From NCBI GenBank assembly GCA_963402885.1, contig OY727094.1:30816501-30880500 (forward strand): a stretch of 64,000 bases of DNA. The letters run 5' to 3'. Shown here in pieces: positions 42,901 to 54,900 of the stretch. The stretch's first letter is position 1. Every line of letters begins with the position of its first letter. The DNA is from Antedon bifida. Taxonomy: Eukaryota; Echinodermata; Crinoidea; Comatulida; Antedonidae. Below the pieces are notes generated by a model that ran no database searches, was not told where the DNA came from, and saw only the letters and a program-made list of their open reading frames with translations. Both the position numbers and the translations under genes were made by a program.

Positions 42901-45900
42901 ATATAGATCATATAGGTCTTCCGTAATATTAAAAGCATAATTACCATTGCAGTATTCTTCATCGGAGCCATCATCACAGTCAGGTTCATCATCACAAACT
43001 AGACTTACATCATGTAAGCAAAGACTGTAATCTATGCATTGGAATCCTTCACAACCTATAAAGAAAAATAGAAATTATTTTCTTTATATTAACATATGTT
43101 TTATTTAAATCACATTATTAGTATTTATACAGTAAAACTCCCATAAAGTGTTCACTAGTGTTATTCTTGCCATTAAGTATTGTTATATGAAATTAAATAC
43201 AGTAAAGGTAAGGTAAGTGTGGTATTCATTTATGAACGTAATGAGCTGTTAGGAGATCATTGTACTAAGCCTCTGCATTATGTGGTAGGGTGGCCCGTTC
43301 CTTTCCATGCCACCTTTCCTCCCTAGTATTTTCAACCAAGTACTCATTTGCAGATGAGTAGACTGGGAGTTGAGCCCGGATTTCTTTGTATGACAGTGAC
43401 GAGACATAACCACTCAGCTACCCAAATCCTTACAGTGAAGGAGGGTAAATCAATAAAATCCTTTTTAAACTCACTATCAAAATGAAGCCAAAATCATTAC
43501 CATTTCAAGGTGGTGCAAAGTTGTGTCGTTATATCTCCTCATTTCATCCTAGTATCATTCCACATAATAAAAATAAACTAAATTTATTGATCACTTACTG
43601 CAAAAAACCTCATCTGAGTTATCGTCACAGTCCCCTTCACCATCACAGACCCAATCGGCTTGTATACAACCCGGCACAGTTATACACTCAAACAATCCAT
43701 TCTCCTCTGTGCACTCATCAATAACTAAAAATAAAATTACATACATATATGCAGACATCATAACTTGGAAAAATTAAATATTAGAAGGTTTTATGAAAGC
43801 ATGTCCAAACTAAAATAGCGCTACAACATTTTGAAAAATATATCAAACCATATAGGATGCTAATAACAATTTAAATGTATTAAACATGGGTATGTCAGGC
43901 ATGCCATAGTAAAAAAAAATCTCTATCTAGAGCCTAGTAGTAGCAAAAAGGTGTATATACAAACAAATTGAGAAAATTACATTTTAGCTGAAGAGACAGA
44001 TGACATAAAATATCAGGAGATTTTTTTTTGTACTCCTTTGCTTTTATCGTCTTATTTGGTAGTGGTAGTGGTTATACACAACACAAGATGGTGGTTCTTG
44101 TATCCTCTGTTATCTTCATCATCATTATTATATTGTTTGAAGGTTTGCATGGCGAAATCAAATGTTGATATAAGTTTGTGGTACACCACGTATATTAGTT
44201 CTGAAAATAACTGTTGAGTTTCTCGACGTTTCGATCAATATGCTTTGATCGTCCTCAGGACTAATATACGTGGTGTACCGCAAACATCATCATTATTTTT
44301 GTTTATTACCATCATCAAAACCCTATCAATCAATACAGTACAAACAAAAATGTATCTATATGTAAATGTAGTATTTATATTTACCACCACAGACTTCTTC
44401 TGACTCATCACTGCCGTCAGCACAGTCTTCTTCATAATTACAAACTTGTCCAGAATAAATACAGGTGCCATCTGACTCACAAACAAAACCATCACATTCT
44501 AAAAAATATGAAAGCATGATAAATCAAAAAATGGCAGTTAAAGTTTTAATTTTTTGTTGTTGAATATGCCATTTTAATGTTACATAATAGTTAGCCACTT
44601 TGACAAAAAACTGGATGTAAAAAAAAAATCCTTGAAAAAAATGTCATCTAAAGCAAAACATACCTAAATTGTCTGTCGGACAATGATTTTTGGTTAAAAT
44701 TATTTTTTGTTAAATTTATTTGTTTTGTCATTTTATAAGTGAAATATTTATTTTTGTTGATTTTTTTCTACAGAAGTGTGAATAACTTTATTAAAACTGC
44801 AAAATGGTCTATTCAAAGTCTGATTGTATTGACCTTTATTTTTTTAGGTTTTTGGGGGACAATACATCTTTAATCATGGATATGTTGTTTGACTGCTATT
44901 GTTGTCCACTTTGTCCTTTTGAGAGAGCGGTGGTAACATATGTTCTGCTAATAGTTATGAATGTATGTATACATAGAATGTATATAATTATCTTGTGTTT
45001 TGAGTTGGAGAGCAGGTTTAATTTGATTTCAAGTTAATTCCTCATGAGGTGGTTATTAATTGAACCAGTTCTCAGTTGTCATGCCTCTACTTACCACAGT
45101 CCTCCTCATCACTACCATCTTGACAATCGAGTGTGCCATCACATTGAAAGTCTTGTGGAATACACTGTGATCCAACAAAACAAGAAAACAGCCCTTCACC
45201 ACAGTCACCAGCTGCCATAACAAATTAAATTGGAATACCGTAAAACAAATCTTAGACTTATGGTTCATAATGCAGATCCACATATCAAAGTGATAAAAAT
45301 ACTATAAATTTACATTGACAAAAAAAGCTAGGTTAATAGCTATGAATTGAGTATTAATTCTACAAAACTTGAAGGAAAAATTGATTAAATGGTTGCAGAC
45401 CTTCATTTGTCTGGCGTTTCTTACGCCGTTGTGATCCACCTTCTTCTGCCTCACTTGGTAGATCTAATTCACTTTCCCCCTCTGGTACATCTGTACTTGG
45501 TATAATGTCTGGTTCACCTTCTTCCTCTGGTACATCAGTACCTGGTATAATGTCTGATTCACCTTCTCCTTCTGGTACATCAGTACTTGATATAATGTCT
45601 GATTCACCTCCTTCCTCTGGTACATCAGTACCTGGTATAATGTCTGATTCACCTCCTTCCTCTGGTACATCAGTACTTGGTATGATGTCTGATTCACCTT
45701 CTTCCTCTGGTACATCTGTACTTGGTATAATGTCTGGTTCACCTTCTTCCTCTGGTACATCAGTACCTGGTATAATGTCTGATTCACCTTCTCCTTCTGG
45801 TACATCAGTACTTGATATAATGTCTGATTCACCTCCTTCCTCTGGTACATCAGTACCTGGTATAATGTCTGATTCACCTCCTTCCTCTGGTGCATCAGTA

Positions 45901-48900
45901 CTTGGTATAATGTCTGATTCACCTCCTTCCTCTGGTACATCAGTACTTGGTATAATGTCTGATTCACCTTCTTCCTCTGGTACATCAGTACTTGGTATAA
46001 TGTCTGATTCACCTCCTTCCTCTGGTACATCAGTATTTGGTATAATGCCTGATTCACCTTCTTCCTCTGGTGCATCAGTACTTAGTATAATGTCTGATTC
46101 ACCTCCTTCCTCTGGTACATCAGTACTTGGTATAATGTCTGATTCACCTCCTTCCTCTGGTGCATCAGTACTTGGTATAATGTCTGATTCACCTCCTTCC
46201 TCTGGTACATCAGTACCTGGTATAATGTCTGATTCACCTCCTTCCTCTGGTACATCAGTACTTGGTATGATGTCTGATTCACCTTCTTCCTCTGGTACAT
46301 CTGTACTTGGTATAATGTCTGGTTCACCTTCTTCCTCTGGTACATCAGTACCTGGTATAATGTCTGATTCACCTTCTCCTTCTGGTACATCAGTACTTGA
46401 TATAATGTCTGATTCACCTCCTTCCTCTGGTACATCAGTACCTGGTATAATGTCTGATTCACCTCCTTCCTCTGGTGCATCAGTACTTGGTATAATGTCT
46501 GATTCACCTCCTTCCTCTGGTACATCAGTACTTGGTATAATGTCTGATTCACCTTCTTCCTCTGGTACATCAGTACTTGGTATAATGTCTGATTCACCTC
46601 CTTCCTCTGGTACATCAGTATTTGGTATAATGCCTGATTCACCTTCTTCCTCTGGTGCATCAGTACTTAGTATAATGTCTGATTCACCTCCTTCCTCTGG
46701 TACATCAGTACTTGGTATAATGTCTGATTCACCTCCTTCCTCTGGTGCATCAGTACTTGGTATAATGTCTGATTCACCTCCTTCCTCTGGTACATCAGTA
46801 CCTGGTATAATGTCTGATTCACCTTCTCCTGGTACATCAGTACTTGGTATAATGTCTGATTCACCTCCTTCCTCTGGTGCATCAGTACTTGGTATAATGT
46901 CTGATTCACCTCCTTCCTCTGGTACATCAGTACTTGGTATAATGTCTGATTCACCTTCTTCCTCTGGTACATCAGTACTTGGTATAATGTCTGATTCACC
47001 TCCTTCCTCTGGTACATCAGTATTTGGTATAATGCCTGATTCACCTTCTTCCTCTGGTGCATCAGTACTTAGTATAATGTCTGATTCACCTCCTTCCTCT
47101 GGTACATCAGTACTTGGTATAATGTCTGATTCACCTCCTTCCTCTGGTGCATCAGTACTTGGTATAATGTCTGATTCACCTTCTTCCTCTGGTACATCAG
47201 TACTTGGTATAATGTCTGATTCACCTCCTTCCTCTGGTGCATCAGTACTTGGTATAATGTCTGATTCACCTCCTTCCTCTGGTACATCAGTACTTGGTAT
47301 AATGTCTGATTCACCTTCTTCCTCTGGTACATCAGTACCTGGTATAATGTCTGATTCACCTTCTTCCTCTGGTACATCAGTACCTGGTATAATGTCTGAT
47401 TCACCTTCTTCCTCTGGTACATCAGTACTTGGTATAATGTCCGATTCACCTTCTTCCTCTGGTATAATGTCTGAATCACTTTCTTCCTCTGGCACATCTG
47501 TAATTGGTAGCTCTGATTCGCTTTCTTCCTCTGGTACATCAGTACTTGGTAGCTCTGATTCGCTTCCTTCCCATGGTATATCAGTACCTTCTGGCTGTGA
47601 TTCACTTCCTTCCCATGGTACATCAGTACCTTCTGGTTGTGATTCACTTCCTTCCCATGGTACATCAGTATTTTGCAATTGTGATTCACTTCCTTCCCAT
47701 GGTACATCAGTACCTTCTGGTTGTGATTCGTTTCCTTCCCATGGTACATCAGTACCTTCTGGCTGTGATTCACTTCCTTCCCATGGTACATCAGTACCTT
47801 CTAGCTGTGATTCGCTTCCTTCCCATGGTACATCAGTACCTTTACCTTCTGGCTGTGATTCACTTCCTTCCAATGGTACATCAGTACCTTCTGGTTGTGA
47901 TTCACTTCCTTCCCATGGTACATCAGTACCTTCTGGCTGCAATTCACTTCCTTCCCATGGTACATCGGTACCTTCTGGCTGTGATTCACTTCCTTCCCAT
48001 GGTACATCAGTACCTTCTGGTTGTGTATCACTTCCTTCCCATGGTACATCAGTATTTTGCAGTTGTGATTCACTTCCTTCCCATGGTACATCAGTACCTT
48101 CTGGTTGTGATTTGCTTTCTTCCCATGGTACATCAGTACCTTCTGGCTGTGATTCACTTCCTTCCCATGGTACATCAGTACCTTCTGGCTGTGATTCACC
48201 TCCTTCCCATGGTACATCAGTACCTTCTGGTTGTGATTCACTTCCTTCCAATGGTACATCAGTACCTTCTGGTTGTAATTCACTTCCTTCCCATGGTACA
48301 TCGGTACCTTCTGGTTGTGTATCACTTCCTTCCCATGGTACATCAGTAACTTCTGGTTGTGATTCACTTCCTTCCAATGGTACATCAGTACCTTCTGGCT
48401 GTGATTCACTTCCTTCCCATGGTGCATCAGTACCTTCTGGCTGTGATTCACTTCCTTCCCATGGTACATTAGTACCTTCTGGTTGTGATTCACTTCCTTC
48501 CCATGGTACATCAGTACCTTCTGGCTGTGAATCGCTTCCTTCCCATGGTACATCAGTACCTACTGGCTGTGATTCACTTCCTTCCCATGGTACATCAGTA
48601 CCTTCTGGTTGTGATTCACTTCCTTTCCATGGTACATCAGTACCTTCTGGTTGTGATTCACTTCCTCCCCATGGTGCATCAGTACCTTCTGGCTGTGATT
48701 CACTTCCTTCCCATGGTACATCAGTACCTTCTGGTTGTGATTCGCTTCCTTCCCATGGTACATCAGTATTTTGCAGTTGTGATTCACTTCCTTCCCATGG
48801 TACATCAGTACCTTCTGGTTGTGATTCGCTTCCTTCCCATGGTACATCAGTACCTTCTGGTTGTGATTCGCTTCCTTCCCATGGTACATCAGTAGCTTCT

Positions 48901-51900
48901 GGCTGTGATTCACTTCCTTCCCATGGTACATCAGTACCTTCTGGTTGTGATTCGCTTCCTTCCCATGGTACATCAGTACCTTCTGGTTGTGATTCGCTTC
49001 CTTCCCATGGTACATCAGTATTTTGCAGTTGTGATTCACTTCCTTCCCATGGTACATCAGTACCTTCTGGTTGTGATTCACTTCCTTCCCATGGTACATC
49101 AGTAACTTCTGGTTGTGATTCACTTCCTTCCCATGGTACATCAGTACCTTCTGGCTGTGATTCACTTCCTTCCCATGGTACATCAGTACCTTCTGGTTGT
49201 GATTCACTTCCTTTCCATGGTACATCAGTACCTTCGGGCTGTGATTCACTTCTTTCCCATGGTACATCAGTACCTTCTGGTTGTGATTCACTTCCTTCCC
49301 ATGGTATATCAGTACCTTTTGGCTGTGATTCGCTTCTTTCCCATGGTACATCAGTATTTTGGAGTTGTGATTCACTTCCTTCCCATGGTGTATCAGTACC
49401 TTGATAAGAAGAATCTGAGCCACTATTTATTTCAATAATGTTAATTGATGAGTTAAACGAAACACTTCCTGAACCGGATGTTAAAGTAGAGAAACCTGTT
49501 TCTGGCTCAACTTCTACTGAGTGTAATATCGTTTCAGTAATATCAAATTCTGTCACATTTTCTGCATTATTCAGTTCCACTTGAAACTCAAAAACAATAT
49601 CTTCTTGTAGGTATTGGTAGAAATTGGTAACATACATATCTTCAACTTGATAATGTATAGCAAGAGTTTCTTGTAGCTAGAAAAGAAAAAGATGTTACAA
49701 CAAATGGAATTATGCATGTGTCTTTCATAAAGAAGTGGACACCTTGTATAGTTTCAATGTGAATCACCCTTTGCTGTTTTGGTTGTTCTTTCATCAGGCT
49801 TGTTACTTAACTATTCCACAGAGTATGGCTGCTGCATACCAAAGTAATCAATAACACTTGTAACTTGACATGATGTCACATAAACTAAGTGTAGATGAGC
49901 TTTATGGTATAACACCAATAGTTACTGCATATATTACTTTATAGAGTGTTATTCAATAACACCAAGCAAGCAGTATCAATCCATGCGCAATGCATGTTGG
50001 GATTTATAGCGGGCAGCTTAAATTATTAAAATCTACTTATTTTTCACATTTTTAACCATTTAAAGATGAAAAAATCAATAGGACCATATAGTATTTATTT
50101 GTTACATTAAATGTAGCTTATGACCTTAAATTAGATTTAAAAAACGTAGGGAATGGGACTTTAATTGGTACAACAACTTACTGCATCTATAACTTTTGTT
50201 GAATATTCATAAAACAGTTGTGAATCTGGGTCATACAAGTCTTCACTGAATGACACTCTAGTATGATCTATTTCTATTAGCTGCCATTGACCTGCAAACA
50301 CTTTGGTCAACTCTTGTCCACACATTGCTTCATCTTTACCATCTAAGCAATCTGGAATCGAGTCACAAACCCAGCTGGCTGATATACATCTACCATCATC
50401 ACACATTAAATCATATTCTTGACATTGCTCTGTAAATATAGAAAAAGGGTTATAGAAATAATACCTGTATCAATACAAAATTGAATAGGCCAAATATATT
50501 GTCAAGAAAAAAAAAGTTTTGCGAAAAAAAATGTGTGTGTATTCTATTTTTTTATATTTTATATATATATCTGTTTTTAATTGTACTAATATACACTTGC
50601 CAATCTTTAAGAAGAATTTCTATTATTTTATATGATAATGGACAAATAAAGCTATTCAGTATTCAGTATTCAGTAAGTGCTGAAAACAGTACAGAAATTA
50701 TTGAAAAAGGAAAAGAAGGGAAGTTTTTTACATAAACATTATGAATGTTTTGTTCATATAACACTTTTTCTATTTTCTATGGACCAGAAATCCCGAAATA
50801 AAAGAATTAAAATTTATATATTACCTTCTACAGATACGCTTTCCGGATTGAACAATATAACAAAATCATTGTTTTGAAATAATCCATCTTCAGTGTTTTC
50901 TGTGAAAGCGTTTGTCAACTGATCACCTGCAACTGCTGTATCATCAGTTTTGACCAAAACATGAAAATCAACAATCAAACTTCCAGAGCTAAACCCATCA
51001 ACCGTTACATTCACAAAACCTGGTGTAGTGTTAAACACACCTTCCAACTGAAAATAAAAGTTTACTTGTAGTGTTCTATATGTGGTGTACCTGCCAGAGT
51101 ATGTACAATTTCCTGTGTACATTACAGACATGAAATTTCTGGCAGGAAATCCCATGAAGGCATGATATAAAGAACAGCTTCACAACAATTATTAATATAG
51201 AACCTCTCTATCAGAATGGACACTCAAACTTCAGATAACTATATTGTCATTGCATTACTATATTGATGAGTACCTCACACAAAACCTAAATGTAATTTAG
51301 GTGAAGTTTCATTTTATTCTGAAATGTCCTTTATATAACATACACATTATATTAATAATAATATTAACATAAAACATTATATTCTAAATTATGCGGCAGT
51401 GTATGTTCTACATTTTTTGTTATCTAGTCCTGAAACCAATAATTCTTCAAAAAGTCTTTAGCAAATTTTATTTTTTAGTAGTATTATTTCGCACAATCTT
51501 CAAACTAATATATGTTTTATGGTAGCAGGCATAATGCAAAATAAAGTCTCCTCCTACCATAGTTGTAAAAAGTCCTCGGGTTTGTCGGAATGTTTCAGAT
51601 GTTGTGTCGTTCAAAGCAGGGTCATACTGAAGAGGTTCACCATCTAGTTCATTAGCAGTGAAGGAACCTGAATAAGTTCTATCAACCTGTCTGCTCTCTG
51701 CAGATAAACCTACAATTTAGATAAGATTGTACATTTTTACTTTGTAGTAACATTACTATACTAGGGGAATAAATTGTGACTTGCAGCCAGAGCTGAATTG
51801 TGCATAACAACTTCCCTAAAGCTCTGTCTACACTCAAACTTTTATGTGACAAAAAAATGTGATGTGGCCATATATGGACATGATGATGTCATATCACTAC

Positions 51901-54900
51901 CATATTTGGGCATGTTGCTACCATATTTGGGCAGACAGAGTTAAGACAGGGCTTAAGGGTCTTTCAGTATTTCATCTGTCCATAGGGACCAGACAACTAT
52001 TCTCTAATAGTGTTTTGACAGCTACACTGGGTTCTATAAGATGCACATGATCCAGATATGTACACAGACCTATCTGAGAAGGTCTCTATCTACCACACCA
52101 TAATTATGACCGTGGAGAGCCTTGAACCTGTGCCAATATTATTTATATATTATAGGTTGCGGCAACTTGAATCGATAATTGCTGAAAAGGGAAGTTATAG
52201 TCTCTAAGCAAACTGTACAACAATATTTAAAAGTTTACATAATAGACTACCTGTTGTTTCTGATACTGGAGGTGTAAAAAATGACTCCCTGTCAGCGGGC
52301 CATGTACTGCTCAGTTCTATGTTTGTTGTTTCTATGCTAGGTTGGTTGGTTGTTTGTTCTATGGTGGATATTTTCTCTGTTGTCTGTACCATGGTTGTAG
52401 GTATTCTTTCAGTTGTTGGTTGAACAGTACTTGGTGCTATGGTGGTTGGCAATTCTGTGGTTGGCATGACAGTTGTTGGCAATTCTGTAGTTAGGACCAT
52501 AGTAGTTGCATCGAGGGTTGTTGGTGTTTCTGTAGTTGGCAGCTCAGTAGTTGGCAATTCTGTAGTTGGTACTGTAGTTGTTGGTTTCGCTGTAGTTGGT
52601 AACTCGGTAGTTGGTATTTCTGTCATTAGTTTCATAGTTGTTGGTATTTCTGTAGTTAGTACCTTGGTAGTTTCCAATACTGTAGTTGGTACAATGGTTG
52701 TTGGTTTTTCTGTAGTTGGTATTTCTGTAGTTGGTACTATGGTTGTTGGTATCTCTGTAGTTGGTACCATGGTTGTTGGTACCTCTGTAGTTGGTACCAT
52801 GGTCGTTGGTATTTCTGTTGTTGGTACCACAGTTGTTGGCAATTCTGTAGTTAGTGACTCAGTCGTTGGTATAACTGTTGTTGGTAAATTAGTTGTTTGT
52901 GCTACTATTGTTGGTCCTGTGTAAACTGCTTCTGTTGGAGGTAGTGTTGTTGGAACCCAAATGGGGCAATCAACAGCATCATGACAGTCAAGCTCATCTG
53001 ACCCATCCCTACAGTCACATACACCATCACACCTAAAATCAAAAGGCAAACAGGTACCTCCATTGTACTCGCCATCACAGGCGAAATCACCATTTTGGCA
53101 TCGAGCTGAAAAATAAAATTTGCTAGAGAACAGTACTTTTAAAAATCATTGTATCACATCTTACATTTGTTCATCCATTTAAAAATAGGAAAATATACAC
53201 TCAAATGACTAAAAAAATGTTTAAACAAATCAAGAGCAAGCGCATGACTCACAAATTACACAATAGAAGACCCATTATTTGTAGACCAAATCTTAAATGA
53301 GACTTAAAGGATGCTCAGGGTGTGAACCAAAGAACCTGGGATTGATAAGCAAGCATGTTAACTACAATGCCACAGTGCCACTATAGGATATAGGTAAAGT
53401 AAATTTATATTATCTGCATACTTTGTACCACTCTTGCATCAACTTAAGCAATGCAATGGTTTATTTTGTGCATTTTAAAAAAATACTTACAATAAATATT
53501 TGTTGATGACTGTCTATATTCAAATGTCCTACCGTCGTTGTTGATTGTAGCTGTCGTTTCCGAGGGCGCAAACGAAAATACATCAGACAATTCATAGACA
53601 GTCACATGTGAAGATTTATCAAACAATAGAGTGTAATGAACGATAATGCTTCCAGGGCTGAAACCATTGACCATAACAGTTGTAGGTGATAATTGTGAAT
53701 ACTCAGCTTGCAACTAGAAAAAAAAAAGAAATTTGTGATTGGAAACTTCCCTTTTACAGTATCTCAGTATCTCAAACTTGTTTTCTTTGCAGTGTAAGTA
53801 CTGCTAATCTTGAAAGATTGGTGAAAGGTACTATACTGAACATTCTGCCTTTATACACAATTCCCACATACAACAAAAATGTATTAACAAATTATCCCTT
53901 CAGAGTGTAACTCTTCTTTGTGAATCAATATTACAAAGATGAGGGTATAGTTAATTTGATCTTTGTTGCATGTGAGTACAATTAAGAACTAGTGTTATTC
54001 AACTGTACCATTACAAGGACATTAACGAGTTGCTATCCAATCAATTGGGACCATTCAATAGAAGTCCAAGTGGTAGGATGGCTGCATATCAAGCAGAAAA
54101 TTACGGATTTGGATCTTTTTTTTTCTTATTCCCATTTTCATTGTTTATAATTAATTGATTAATTTTCAGTATACCACTGGGAACTTAAAGAGTTTATGTA
54201 AAGGTGTTAATTACAATACTAAGTATTACCAAGGATCTATAAATTAGATTTATAGGTCCATATTACAATGAAATATGATCTTACCAAATTATTGAAAAGT
54301 AACTCATACTGTACATATGCAATATTTCCTGGGATAGATAATGCTGTTGAGTATGAAATATCTTCATTGTTTATTTTGTTGACAGCCAGTGTTCCATCGA
54401 AAACCCGAACTGAAAAATAATTAGTAAGGAGACGGTTGTAGTACAAGAATCGAAACATCGAGACACTCTAAATTATACGTTATTTCCTTTTGGAAATACA
54501 GGGTGTACCGCCAACTTTACTAGTGTTTTAATATCTATCATGCTAGTAGCTTTTACACATAAATATGCAACTTGTATGGTATGGAATGGCAATGTAAAAA
54601 TATCGCCTTTAAATGATGTCAACACATAACTTGCAGTACAAGAGGACAATTTGTTGGGTCCTAAAACTGTCCCCTTAATAAAGATTATACTGTATACTAA
54701 AACTAAAATATAATTATATTGTATAGAGATTTAGTACCGAAACTTACAGTTTTCTAACCCTAGTGTCGTTGATGGTGGAGCAGCTGTAGGAGCATTTGTA
54801 GTGATGGGTAATGTGGTCATGCGTGGTGTTGTCACCGGCAGCTGATTGGTCACAATAGGTCCTGAACCTGAACCACTAACTGGAAGAATATTTACAGGTG

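Noticed and set aside
44200-44262. Hammerhead-ribozyme-like core (CTGAGGA ... GATCGAAAC) on the minus strand
   Set aside because: One extra base separates the first box from stem II, and stem III cannot be formed convincingly. More likely a dispersed element end.
45505-49404. 1,299-codon open frame on the plus strand
   Set aside because: It is the antisense of the gene 3 repeat exon. Units of 42 and 45 bp, both multiples of three and without stops, keep several frames open. It has no splice or domain support, and the minus frame joins neighbouring LDLa exons in phase.
45490-49404. Regularly spaced repeats considered as a CRISPR array
   Set aside because: There are no unique spacers, the unit is fully coding and the context is a eukaryotic exon.
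47504-49438. Further repeat-encoded frames on both strands (HFLPMVHQYLL, MYHGKEVNHNQK types)
   Set aside because: Other frames of the same 42- and 45-bp repeats; no independent evidence of coding.
52439-52924. 161-codon plus-strand Val-rich frame
   Set aside because: Antisense of the Thr/Pro mucin repeat of gene 3.
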